Shown here in pieces: positions 8,980-16,563 of a stretch of DNA of 64,000 nucleotides (positions are counted from its first letter, which is position 1; every line of letters begins with the position of its first letter). The notes under the pieces were generated by a model. That model saw nothing but the letters and a program-made list of their open reading frames with translations, was not told the origin of the DNA and ran no database searches. Source of the DNA: Qipengyuania vulgaris (lineage in GTDB: Bacteria > Pseudomonadota > Alphaproteobacteria > Sphingomonadales > Sphingomonadaceae); the NCBI RefSeq assembly GCF_009827325.1, contig NZ_WTYC01000001.1, positions 186,001 through 250,000 on the forward strand. Direction: 5' to 3'. The position numbers and the translations under genes are program-made.

Positions 8980-9072
8980 CCGTTCGGGCTGAGCCTGTCG
9001 AAGCCCCGTTCTTACTTCTGGCCCAGCACTCAAAGAAAAGGACGGCCCTTCGACAAGCTCAGGGCGAACGGG
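8980..9072. repeat. Inverted pair of REP-like palindromes between gap and pgk
   Basis: Two related elements lie head to head, at 8980-9006 and 9044-9072. The first reads CCGTTCGGGCTGAGCCTGTC then GAAGCCC. The second, reverse-complemented, has the same layout with CCGTTCGCCCTGAGCTTGTC then GAAGGG. Each forms its own small stem (GGGCT/AGCCC in one, GCCCT/AGGGC in the other). The stem changes compensate, so pairing is kept. The core resembles short interspersed palindromes common in sphingomonad genomes. The pair could form one large hairpin in the gap-pgk transcript. Confidence 0.75.
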
Positions 9073-9081
9073 TGAGATTTG

Positions 9082-10089
9082 CTAGAGGAACTTCGCCATC
9101 ACGCCGGCGGTGTCGATCATCCGGTTCGAGAAGCCCCATTCATTGTCGTACCAGCTGACGACACGGGCAAGCTTGCCTTCCATCACGCTGGTTTCGAGGC
9201 TGTCGATGGTCGAGCTGGCCGGATAGTGGTTGAAGTCGGAAGAAACGAGCGGCTGGTCGGTATAATCGAGAACGCCCTTCATCTTGCCTTCCGAGGCAGC
9301 CTTGAGCGCTGCGTTCAATTCCTCGGCACTCGTGTCACGCCCGGGGGTGAAGACCAGATCGACGAGACTGACGTTCGGCGTCGGCACACGGACCGACGAC
9401 CCGTCGAGCTTGCCGGCGAGTTCCGGCAGGACCAGGCCGACGGCGCGGGCTGCGCCAGTGGTGGTCGGGATCATGTTCTGTGCACCGCCGCGCGCACGGC
9501 GCATGTCGCCATGCATCTGGTCGAGCATGCGCTGGTCGTTGGTATAGCTGTGGATCGTGGTCATGAAGCCACGTTCGATACCCACGGTGTCGTGGAGCAC
9601 CTTCGCCATCGGCGAAAGGCAGTTGGTGGTGCAGCTGGCGTTGGAGACGATCACGTCGTCCGCCGTCAGCGTTTCGTGGTTTACGCCGTAAACGATAGTG
9701 GCGGAAACGTTCTTCGCCGGAGCCGAAATGAGCACGCGCTTGGCGCCCGCCTTCAGGTGCGGTTCGGCCTGCTCGTGACTCTGGAAGAAGCCGGTGCATT
9801 CGAGCACGATATCGATGCCCTGCGATGCATGCGGCAGGTCGCCCGGGTCACGCTCGCTGGTGACTGCAATCGACTTGCCGTTCACGATGATGGCATTGTC
9901 CCCGACCTCGACGGTCCCGGGAAAACGGCCATGCGTGCTGTCATACTGGAACAGCAGGGCGTTGGATTTGGTGTCGGCTAGATCGTTGATGCTCACTAGT
10001 TCGAGATCGTGATCGTCGCGTTCCAGGATTGCGCGCGCCACGAGGCGGCCGATACGTCCGAAACCATTGATTGCAACCTTGGTGGCCAT
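9082..10089 (-). CDS. gap: Glyceraldehyde-3-phosphate dehydrogenase, type I
   Basis: 335 aa, the usual length. The N-terminal Rossmann motif is INGFGRIGRLVARA, the catalytic cysteine sits in SNASCTTNCLSP near residue 155, and the signature HSYTNDQRMLDQMHGD follows. It oxidises GAP to 1,3-bisphosphoglycerate with NAD(P). In NAD-preferring enzymes an Asp lies at the end of beta-2; here VSINDLADT is seen, which fits NAD. The gene starts 15 bp after tkt and probably shares its transcript. Confidence 0.96.
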   Translation of the reverse strand: MATKVAINGFGRIGRLVARAILERDDHDLELVSINDLADTKSNALLFQYDSTHGRFPGTVEVGDNAIIVNGKSIAVTSERDPGDLPHASQGIDIVLECTGFFQSHEQAEPHLKAGAKRVLISAPAKNVSATIVYGVNHETLTADDVIVSNASCTTNCLSPMAKVLHDTVGIERGFMTTIHSYTNDQRMLDQMHGDMRRARGGAQNMIPTTTGAARAVGLVLPELAGKLDGSSVRVPTPNVSLVDLVFTPGRDTSAEELNAALKAASEGKMKGVLDYTDQPLVSSDFNHYPASSTIDSLETSVMEGKLARVVSWYDNEWGFSNRMIDTAGVMAKFL

Positions 10090-10104
10090 GCGAAAAGCTC
10101 CTGC

Positions 10105-12096
10105 TTAACCGTTCAATTTGTTCATGATTTGCGGAACGATGGCGTCCGCCGTGATACCGAATTTCTCGAAGAGATCGCTTGCCGGTGCACTGGCGCCGAA
10201 GCGATCGATCCCGATATTGAGGCCGTTCGACATGGTATAGCGCTCCCAGCCGAAGGTCGTACCGGCCTCGATGCTCACGCGCAGGATCTCGCCCGGCGCG
10301 ACATTCGGCAACAGGTCCGCCTTGTAGCTTTCGTCCTGCTCGTCGAACAACTGCGTGCAGACCATCGAGACGACGTCCGCGCCCACGCCTTCCTGCTCCA
10401 GCCGCTCTGCACATTCCAGCGCGACATGGACTTCCGATCCCGTGGCGACCAGAATGACCCGGCGCTCGCCTTCGGCCTGCTTGAGGCGGTAGGCGCCCTT
10501 CGAGGACAGTCCGGTTTCGTCCGCGGAAGTACGGACCTGCGGCAGGTTCTGGCGGCTCAGCGCGAGTACTGTTGGACGATCACTCTCACGCAGTGCGATA
10601 TCCCAGCACTCCGCCGTTTCGACTGCATCGGCAGGTCGCATGACCAGCAGGTTCGGGATCATCCGCAGCGACTGGACATGCTCGATCGGCTGGTGCGTGG
10701 GACCATCCTCGCCCAGCCCGATGCTGTCATGCGTCATCACGTAGATCGCGCGCGTCTGCTGCAGCGCCGACAGGCGGATCGCGGCGCGGCAATAGTCGGT
10801 GAAGACGAGGAAGGTGCCGCCATAGGGGATCACCCCGCCGTGCAGCGCCATGCCGTTCATCGCCGCAGCCATGCCGAACTCTCGGATGCCGTAATAGATA
10901 TAGCGGCCCGAATAATCGTCAGCCGTGAACGGACCGATGCCGCCCGCCTTGGTGTTGTTGGAGCCGGTGAGATCGGCGCTGCCGCCCATGGTCTCGGTCA
11001 ACTGGCCGTTGATCTCGCCGAGCGCCATTTCGCTGGCCTTGCGGGTGGCGACCTTCTGCGGCTCTGCGATCAGCGACTGGATATAGCCGTCGAGACTGAA
11101 GTTTTCCGGCAAGTCACCCGCCATGCGGCGTTCGAACTCTGTACGCTGGCTGTGGGCGGAGAGGCGGTCTAGCCATTCACCGTGCGCCCTTGCCCCGGCA
11201 CCGGCCGTACCGCGCCAGTCGGACAGCACCTCTTCGGGAATTTCGAACGGCTTCGCTTCCCAGCCAAGCACATCGCGTGCGGCGGAGATTTCATCGTCGC
11301 CCAGCGGCGCGCCATGGGTGGCGCTGGTACCCTGCTTGTTGGGCGCGCCCTTGCCGATGACGGTGCGGCAGGCGATCAGCGAGGGGCGCTCGTTTGCCAG
11401 CGCCTCGTCGAGCGCGCGGCGGATATCATCGAAATCGTGACCGTCGCAGGTCGCGACGTGCCACCCGGTCGCCTCGTAGCGGGCCTTGATGTTCTCGCTC
11501 GTCGATAGGTCGGTCGAGCCGTCGATGGTGATCTGGTTGTCATCCCACAGCACGTTCATCCGGCCGAGCTTGAGATGCCCGGCAAGCCCGATCGCCTCGT
11601 GGTTGATGCCTTCCATCAGGCAGCCGTCGCCCGCGACCACCCAAGTGCGGTGGTCGACAAGGTCGTCGCCGAAATCGGCGTTCAGCTTGCGCTCCGCAAT
11701 CGCCATGCCGACTGCCATGGCAAGCCCCTGGCCCAGCGGACCGGTGGTGCATTCGACGCCGTCGAGCAGGAAGTTTTCCGGGTGGCCCGCGCAGGGCGAA
11801 CCCAGCTGGCGGAAGTTGCGGATATCGTCGATCGTCGGGTGCTCGTACCCCGAAAGATGCAGCAGGCTGTAGATCAGCATCGAGCCATGTCCGGCCGACA
11901 GCACGAAGCGGTCGCGGTCGGCCCAGTCGGTGGCCTTGGGATCGTGCCGGAGATATTCACTCCACAGCACGGTGGCCACATCCGCCATCCCCATCGGCAT
12001 GCCGGGATGCCCCGAATTTGCCGCCTGCACCGCATCCATGGAAAGTGCCCTGATGGCGTTGGCCATCCGGACCATGCGAGCGGTGTCGAGACTCAT
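10105..12096 (-). CDS. tkt: Transketolase
   Basis: 663 aa from MSLDTARMVRMANAIRALSM at 12096, preceded by GGAGAATG. Thiamine diphosphate motifs are visible: SGHPGMPMGMADVATVLW, GDGCLMEGINHEA (GDG to NN-type metal/TPP site) and the second-domain THDSIGLGEDGPTHQPIEH. It exchanges two-carbon units in the pentose phosphate pathway. First gene of tkt - gap - pgk; the same order occurs in carbon-fixation (cbb) and glycolytic clusters of Proteobacteria, but no Rubisco or phosphoribulokinase is here, so a heterotrophic role is assumed. Confidence 0.95.
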   Translation of the reverse strand: MSLDTARMVRMANAIRALSMDAVQAANSGHPGMPMGMADVATVLWSEYLRHDPKATDWADRDRFVLSAGHGSMLIYSLLHLSGYEHPTIDDIRNFRQLGSPCAGHPENFLLDGVECTTGPLGQGLAMAVGMAIAERKLNADFGDDLVDHRTWVVAGDGCLMEGINHEAIGLAGHLKLGRMNVLWDDNQITIDGSTDLSTSENIKARYEATGWHVATCDGHDFDDIRRALDEALANERPSLIACRTVIGKGAPNKQGTSATHGAPLGDDEISAARDVLGWEAKPFEIPEEVLSDWRGTAGAGARAHGEWLDRLSAHSQRTEFERRMAGDLPENFSLDGYIQSLIAEPQKVATRKASEMALGEINGQLTETMGGSADLTGSNNTKAGGIGPFTADDYSGRYIYYGIREFGMAAAMNGMALHGGVIPYGGTFLVFTDYCRAAIRLSALQQTRAIYVMTHDSIGLGEDGPTHQPIEHVQSLRMIPNLLVMRPADAVETAECWDIALRESDRPTVLALSRQNLPQVRTSADETGLSSKGAYRLKQAEGERRVILVATGSEVHVALECAERLEQEGVGADVVSMVCTQLFDEQDESYKADLLPNVAPGEILRVSIEAGTTFGWERYTMSNGLNIGIDRFGASAPASDLFEKFGITADAIVPQIMNKLNG

Positions 12097-12275
12097 GGGG
12101 ATCATTCTCCGAAAATATGGGGCGATTCGACGCGCGCGCACCCTTCGCGGAGGGCGCGCGCAAGGTCAACCCGAGGCTCGGTGTGGAACGCCGCTCCGCC
12201 TTGCTTGCGCGATTTATCAACAGGCAGCCGCAAGCCTTTGCCAAGGCAGCCTCTTGGCGTTAATTCCGGACCTGT

Positions 12276-12458
12276 ATGAGCGAGCAACGTATCTCCGGCG
12301 CTATTGATAGGATCGAACGCGCGCTTGCGCGGATCGAGGCGCAGGCCGGCAGATCCGGTGGCGAGGGCGAAATCGCGGCCCGCCACGAGGCGCTGAAAGC
12401 CCGTGTATCGGCAAGCCTCTCGCAACTGGACGATCTCATCGAAAGCCTCGAGAAATGA
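12276..12458 (+). CDS. Small coiled-coil protein upstream of ZapA
   Basis: 60 aa with heptad-like spacing of hydrophobic residues (IDRIERALARIEAQ and ASLSQLDDLIESLEK) around a Gly-rich break; predicted as two short coiled-coil helices. The stop overlaps the zapA start in the arrangement ATGA, so the two are translationally coupled. The position suggests a partner in Z-ring work, but no function is known. Codon use matches the neighbours. Confidence 0.7.
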   Translation: MSEQRISGAIDRIERALARIEAQAGRSGGEGEIAARHEALKARVSASLSQLDDLIESLEK

Positions 12459-12787
12459 GCGATGTAAGGCTCAAGGTCGGCGGACGGCACTACACCGTTT
12501 CCTGCGCCGACGGGCAGGAAGAAAACGTCCAGCGGCTCGCGTCGGTGATCGACGGGAAGCTGGCGGCAATGGGCCCGAACCTGTCGAGCAACGAGGCCAA
12601 GAACCTGCTCTTTGCCGCGCTGATACTGGCCGACGAACTTGAAGATGCCCAAGGCAAGGCGGCGCGGGCAAGCGCCCCGCCCCCGCCCGCAATTGACACC
12701 GACCGCGTTGCCGAAAAGCTCGAACGGCTCGCAGTCTCGCTCGAAAATGCAGCGATGAGGCTTGAGGGCGGCTCGCAGACCTCCTAA
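12455..12787 (+). CDS. zapA: Cell division protein ZapA
   Basis: 110 aa. The N-terminal globular part (VRLKVGGRHYTVSCADGQEE) and the helix that follows (LASVIDGKLAAM ... NLLFAALILADELEDAQ) are typical of ZapA, which bundles FtsZ filaments at midcell. A proline-rich gap near residue 70 precedes a C-terminal coiled-coil segment (VAEKLERLAVSLENAAMRLE). The 4-bp overlap with the upstream small gene and the 6S RNA plus folate cyclo-ligase downstream give the conserved zapA - ssrS - fau context of Proteobacteria. Confidence 0.9.
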   Translation: MSDVRLKVGGRHYTVSCADGQEENVQRLASVIDGKLAAMGPNLSSNEAKNLLFAALILADELEDAQGKAARASAPPPPAIDTDRVAEKLERLAVSLENAAMRLEGGSQTS

Positions 12788-12790
12788 ATA
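12762..12790 (+). promoter_or_regulatory. Promoter of 6S RNA, inside the zapA 3' end
   Basis: TTGAGG (12762-12767) and TAAATA (12785-12790) are spaced by exactly 17 bp. Transcription would start near 12797, which matches the 5' end expected from the RNA fold. The -10 box overlaps the zapA stop region. Confidence 0.6.
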
Positions 12791-12796
12791 GGGAAA

Positions 12797-12966
12797 CGGC
12801 GGGGCTGCCCGGCACGAGCCGCATGAACATCCCTGAGGCTATAAGCAATCCTAGGGAGCTGTCCCTACCGGATTGGCGGGTTTGTCCTGGCAATCTGGAT
12901 ATACGGCGCCCACCTGACGTAAAGGCGTCAGAGGATTTTCCGGCAACGACCCATGGCGGTCCCGTC
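12797..12966 (+). ncRNA. ssrS: 6S RNA (SsrS)
   Basis: The 270-bp space between zapA and 5-formyl-THF cyclo-ligase is the conserved site of 6S RNA, which binds sigma70 RNA polymerase and damps transcription in stationary phase. The sequence can close with a terminal stem: GGGCTGCC at 12802-12809 pairs with GGCGGTCCC at 12955-12963 (one bulged U, one G-U pair). Between them are further complementary blocks and a loosely paired central region (around 12840-12900). A promoter with 17-bp spacing ends right before the start. The total of about 170 nt is in the normal range. Exact ends are estimates; a covariance search would settle it. Confidence 0.72.
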
Positions 12967-13060
12967 ACTTATACTCGCTGCCGGAAGGCCGGTGGCCCGC
13001 TGCGCTTCCGCTGCCTTGGCGGAGAAGTTGTGATCGCGGTATCGGATTTATGAGGGACGC

Positions 13061-13633
13061 GTGACCAAGGACGAACTTCGCAAGCAATTGCGCGCCGCCC
13101 GGCGCGATCAGGTCGCGGCGCTGCCCGCTTCGATGCGCAGCCTGGTATTCCACCGCCCGCCTGCCCCGCTGCTCGATCTCGTGCCCGAAGGCACGGTGGT
13201 CGGCCTGTACCGGGCAAACCCGTTCGAAGCACCCGCAGCGTCCTACGCCAAGTTCTTCCTCGATCGCGGCCACGAAATTGCCGTGCCCCGCTTTGCTAGC
13301 CGCAATGCCGCGATGGAATTCGCGCGTTTCTCCGATCCCTATGACGAAGAGGACCTGGAAGTCGGGCCGTTCGGACTGCTCCAGCCCTTCGCCGACGCGC
13401 CCGTCCTGACGCCTGACGTGCTCTTCGTGCCGCTCATCGGCTTTTCCAGCAGTGGCAAGCGCCTTGGCCAGGGTGGCGGTCATTACGACCGGTGGCTGGC
13501 GGACCATCCCAAGGCCACGCCCATCGGCCTCGCCTGGGACTGCCAGCTGGCCGAAGACCTGCCCACCGAAGATCACGACCAGCCCCTGAGCGCCGTGGTC
13601 ACCACCACCCGGTTTTACGGACCCTTCGCATGA
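13061..13633 (+). CDS. fau: 5-formyltetrahydrofolate cyclo-ligase
   Basis: 190 aa with GTG start (GAGGG precedes). The family signature is FVPLIGFSSSGKRLGQGGGHYDRWLA near residue 125-150, with the glycine-rich substrate loop GQGGGHYDR. The N-terminal basic helix TKDELRKQLRAARRDQV binds ATP phosphates in homologues. The enzyme converts 5-formyl-THF to 5,10-methenyl-THF using ATP. It follows 6S RNA as in many Proteobacteria, so both may be on one primary transcript. The next gene overlaps its stop by 4 bp. Confidence 0.9.
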   Translation: MTKDELRKQLRAARRDQVAALPASMRSLVFHRPPAPLLDLVPEGTVVGLYRANPFEAPAASYAKFFLDRGHEIAVPRFASRNAAMEFARFSDPYDEEDLEVGPFGLLQPFADAPVLTPDVLFVPLIGFSSSGKRLGQGGGHYDRWLADHPKATPIGLAWDCQLAEDLPTEDHDQPLSAVVTTTRFYGPFA

Positions 13634-13845
13634 GAACCGAACCGACCTGGCGCATTCCCGTGGGGCTGCTCGGCCTGCTGCTGGCGCTGATCGTCTATGG
13701 CATCGTGATCGCGCGCTACATGCCGGAGTTGATCGGCGACTGGCCGACGCTGGTTCAGACCGCGATCTATCTGTTCCTCGGCCTCGTCTGGCTGCTGCCG
13801 CTAGGCCGTTTCCTCAAATGGATGGAAACCGGCACCTGGCGCTGA
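13630..13845 (+). CDS. DUF2842-type small membrane protein
   Basis: 71 aa with two predicted membrane helices: about residues 9-29 (IPVGLLGLLLALIVYGIVIA) and 41-62 (TLVQTAIYLFLGLVWLLPLG), ending FLKWMETGTW. The pattern and the terminal LGRFLKWMETGTWR are typical of DUF2842 proteins of alphaproteobacteria. The ATG overlaps the stop of fau (ATGA), so it is translationally coupled. No function is known. Confidence 0.8.
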   Translation: MRTEPTWRIPVGLLGLLLALIVYGIVIARYMPELIGDWPTLVQTAIYLFLGLVWLLPLGRFLKWMETGTWR

Positions 13846-13893
13846 TTGCCAAGGACAAGCTGCTGGGATAGCGTCGCTCCCGAGGGAGAGATC

Positions 13894-15315
13894 ATGGCAG
13901 GTGATGGCGCGGGCGCCGACAAGCCGTCGGTGGGATTGAAACTTGCGCACGGCTTCGGCGCCGCGGCGTTCGGTATCAAGAACAACGGTTTCGATTATTT
14001 CCTGCTGCTCTTCTACGGCACCGTCATCGGGCTGGAGCCGGGCCTCGTTGGCCTCGCCATCCTGATCGCGCTGGTATTCGATGCGCTGTCCGATCCGCTG
14101 GTGGGATACTGGTCGGACAATTTCCGCAGCAAATGGGGCCGGCGCCATCCCTTCATGTATGCCGCCGCCCTGCCCGTCGCATTCAGCTACTTCCTCCTCT
14201 GGAACCCGCCCGAACTGAACCAGACCGGGCTCTTCCTCTATCTCACCGGTCTCGCGGTGCTTATCCGCACCTTCATCACCTTTTACGAGACGCCGAGTTC
14301 CGCCCTCATTCCCGAACTTTCGACCGACTACGACGAACGCACCAGCCTCCAGTCCTACAGGCTGTTCTTCGGCTGGTCCGGTGGGAGCATCATGAGCGTA
14401 GTCATGTTCGGCGCCCTGCTGACCGGCCCGCTCGGCATGCTCGACCGGGAAGCCTATGCCACCTACGGCATCATTTCCTCGGTCCTGATTTTTGCCGCGA
14501 TCATGGTATCGGCGCTCGGCACCCACAGCCGGATACCCCACCTCCACCGCCCCGTCGCCACGGGTGAGCGATACAGCGTCACGCGGATCTTTCGCGAAAT
14601 GATCGAAACGCTGAGCGAGAAAAGCTTCCTCGCCCTGTTCTTCGCCACCGTCCTGTTCGCCATTGCCACCGGGATCTCGGCTGCCCTCGCCTTCCTGATG
14701 CTGCGGTATTTCTGGGGCTTCGGCGAATTCCAGATTTTCATCTGGACCTGCACCGTCTTTTTCTCCGCGCTTCTGGGTTTCCTGCTTGCCCCCTGGGCGA
14801 CGCGGCGGCTGGGCAAGAAACGCGCCACGATTACGCTTGGGCTGCTTGCCTTCACCATTCAGCCGGCGCCCGTCCTCCTCCGCCTCTTCGGCCTGATGCC
14901 CGAAAATGGCGATCCACTGCTTTTCCCTCTGGTGCTGGGGATCAACGTGATCGACCTCGCGCTCATCATCGCGGTGCAGGCGGTCTCCTATTCGATGATT
15001 GCCGATCTCGTGGAATCGAACCAGCTGCGCACCGGCCGCCGGAGCGAAGGGGTCTATTACGCAGCGATGACATTCACGCGGAAAGTCACCCAGGGGATCG
15101 GGGTGGCGGCCGCTGGCCTGATCCTGTCGCTCATTGCCTTTCCCGAAGGCGCCGACCCCGACGCTGTTTCGCCGGAAACGCTGTGGCGTCTGGGGGCCTT
15201 CTATGCCCCCACCCTCCTCCTGCTGTGGCTGAGCGCGCTGTACTGCGTTTCTCGCTACAAGATCGACAGGGCCGGTCATGAAGAGAACCTGCGCCGCCTG
15301 CGCGCAGCGGGTTGA
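13894..15315 (+). CDS. MFS transporter of the GPH (glycoside-pentoside-hexuronide:cation) type
   Basis: 473 aa from ATG 13894 (GGGAGAG precedes); an upstream in-frame extension is unlikely. About 12 membrane helices. Early motifs are FGIKNNGFDYFLLLFYGTV, DALSDPLVGYWSDN and SKWGRRHPFMYAAALPV, the latter two being the hallmark cation-binding and loop 2-3 region of MelB-like carriers (D-x3-DPxxG and RWGRR). The C-terminal half has VLGINVIDLALIIAVQAVSYSMIADLVE. It probably imports a sugar or oligosaccharide with Na+ or H+. The substrate cannot be told from sequence. Not in an obvious catabolic operon. Confidence 0.85.
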   Translation: MAGDGAGADKPSVGLKLAHGFGAAAFGIKNNGFDYFLLLFYGTVIGLEPGLVGLAILIALVFDALSDPLVGYWSDNFRSKWGRRHPFMYAAALPVAFSYFLLWNPPELNQTGLFLYLTGLAVLIRTFITFYETPSSALIPELSTDYDERTSLQSYRLFFGWSGGSIMSVVMFGALLTGPLGMLDREAYATYGIISSVLIFAAIMVSALGTHSRIPHLHRPVATGERYSVTRIFREMIETLSEKSFLALFFATVLFAIATGISAALAFLMLRYFWGFGEFQIFIWTCTVFFSALLGFLLAPWATRRLGKKRATITLGLLAFTIQPAPVLLRLFGLMPENGDPLLFPLVLGINVIDLALIIAVQAVSYSMIADLVESNQLRTGRRSEGVYYAAMTFTRKVTQGIGVAAAGLILSLIAFPEGADPDAVSPETLWRLGAFYAPTLLLLWLSALYCVSRYKIDRAGHEENLRRLRAAG

Positions 15316-15351
15316 GCGGAACCGTCACGCCCGGCCTTCCGTTTCCAGGCC

Positions 15352-16134
15352 ATGCCGGAACTGCCAGAAAACGAAACCCAGCGCCTGACGCTGGAACGCG
15401 AATGCCTCAATCGCACCATCGAAGCGGTCGAGCTGGGCGAGAATGTGAGCTATATCGAACTGCCCGGCGACAACGAGCGTGCCCGGCTGGTCGGCCGGCA
15501 GTTCACCGAGACGCGGCGGCACGGCAAGAACATCTTCGCCGGATCGAAAACCGGACCATGGATGACCGTCCATCTCGGCATGACAGGCAGTCTGGTCCCC
15601 TTCGACGCTCCTGACGATCCGCCAGATCACACCAAGCTGCTGATCCGGTTCGAAGGCGATCGCCGTCTTGCCTTTCGCTGCCCGCGCAAGCTCGGCCATG
15701 TCCGGGTGATCGACGATCCCGACGATTATATCGCGCAGCAGGGCTTCGGACCCGATGCCCTGGACATCGGAAAGGACGCTTTCGTTCAGGCCTTCGGCAA
15801 GACGCGCAGCGCGATCAAGGCGGCCTTGATGAAGCAGGAACGAATGGCCGGTATCGGCAATCTCTGGTCGGATGAAACGCTATTCCAGTGCGGCATCAAC
15901 CCGCAAGCCCGCGCCAGCGATCTGGGCGACGCGAAACTGGCGGAGATACATGGCACGATGCGCGATGTGCTGAAGGCCGTTGTCCGGGCCGGGGCGCAAT
16001 ATGGCGAACTGCCGGAAGACTGGCTGATCCGTCACCGCAAGAAGGGTGCCGAATGCCGCCGCTGCGGCGGGGAAATCACCAGCGCAAAGGTAGGCGGACG
16101 GACCGCCTATTTTTGCGACAAGCATCAGAAATAA
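15352..16134 (+). CDS. Fpg/Nei family DNA glycosylase / AP lyase
   Basis: 260 aa. It begins MPELPENETQRLTLERE: the catalytic Pro2 and Glu3 are present, but the usual VE after MPELPE is NE. RRHGKNIFAGS supplies the conserved Lys, and MAGIGNLWSDETLFQCGINP is the helix-two-turn-helix. The C-terminal zinc finger reads C-x2-C-x16-C-x2-H (ECRRCGGEI ... AYFCDKHQ), so the fourth ligand is His rather than Cys; the conserved GGRTAYFC Arg is kept. It should excise oxidised bases. The family also includes Nei-type enzymes, and this branch may not be the housekeeping MutM, so I give no symbol. Confidence 0.85.
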   Translation: MPELPENETQRLTLERECLNRTIEAVELGENVSYIELPGDNERARLVGRQFTETRRHGKNIFAGSKTGPWMTVHLGMTGSLVPFDAPDDPPDHTKLLIRFEGDRRLAFRCPRKLGHVRVIDDPDDYIAQQGFGPDALDIGKDAFVQAFGKTRSAIKAALMKQERMAGIGNLWSDETLFQCGINPQARASDLGDAKLAEIHGTMRDVLKAVVRAGAQYGELPEDWLIRHRKKGAECRRCGGEITSAKVGGRTAYFCDKHQK

Positions 16135-16149
16135 GGTAATATCCCAAGG

Positions 16150-16226
16150 TGGCGCGAGTGACGGGACTCGAACCCGCGACCCTCGGCGTGACAGGCCGAT
16201 ACTCTAACCAACTGAGCTACACCCGC
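16150..16226 (-). tRNA. tRNA-Asp (anticodon GTC)
   Basis: The minus strand begins GCGGGTG and ends CACTCGC-G-CCA with all seven acceptor pairs (one G-U). The D-arm is GTAGCTCAGTTGGTTAGAGT; the anticodon stem TCGGC/GCCGA encloses CTGTCAC with anticodon GTC. The T-arm has GGTTCGAGTCC. 77 nt, CCA encoded. Confidence 0.95.
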
Positions 16227-16259
16227 GCATTTGCGCTGTAGCGCCCCTTGGGAGCCGCG

Positions 16260-16288
16260 CATCTAGTGGAGGCTCCGATTCCTGTCAA
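16260..16288 (-). promoter_or_regulatory. Sigma70 promoter of tRNA-Asp
   Basis: On the minus strand a consensus -35 TTGACA (16283-16288) and TAGATG (16260-16265) are spaced by 17 bp, ending 33 bp before the tRNA 5' end. This is the strongest promoter match seen in the window. Confidence 0.6.
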
Positions 16289-16416
16289 CGCAAATTGGCT
16301 GGGAAAATTCGCTCTTTTTGCCGGGGCTGGACCGGCCATCGGTATTTACCCGAAATTTACCTTTCGGGCCGACTTTGGACGCACGAAATCACGTGGGGCA
16401 AAACGGGGGTTTCGCT

Positions 16417-16533
16417 ATGTTGCAGAAGGCACTTCTGGTCGCATCGCTCGCCATGCTGGGCGGCGGCGCACTGGCAGCCAAATCGGTAATCGACATCCAG
16501 CATTCGTTCGAGCTGGAACCGCCTGCCAAATGA
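16417..16533 (+). CDS. Short exported peptide, hypothetical
   Basis: 38 aa: MLQKALLVASLAMLGGGALA, then a 16-residue acidic-hydrophobic tail ending ELEPPAK. The first 20 residues are a good signal peptide with ALA before the cleavage site. A GGGGG tract lies 8 bp before the ATG. It ends just before a terminator hairpin that is shared with the convergent 2-oxoacid dehydrogenase operon. Too short to assign; it may be a small periplasmic peptide or a non-functional frame. Confidence 0.4.
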   Translation: MLQKALLVASLAMLGGGALAAKSVIDIQHSFELEPPAK

Positions 16534-16554
16534 AAACTCCCGCCGAAGCGGGAG
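16531..16554 (-). terminator. Rho-independent terminator of the 2-oxoacid dehydrogenase operon
   Basis: A perfect 7-bp stem CTCCCGC/GCGGGAG with a 4-nt loop (16537-16554). Read on the minus strand it is followed by TTTT, 10 bp after the E2 stop. In the plus direction the run after the stem is weaker (CCTTC). Confidence 0.6.
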
Positions 16555-16563
16555 CCTTCAAAA

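Noticed and set aside
7000..12096. Autotrophic cbb (Calvin) operon
   Set aside because: tkt, gap, pgk and fba are present, but no Rubisco, phosphoribulokinase or CbbR gene is nearby.
13801..15279. Minus-strand frame of 492 aa
   Set aside because: Charged, repetitive shadow of the MFS transporter gene; the transporter frame has clear helices and motifs.
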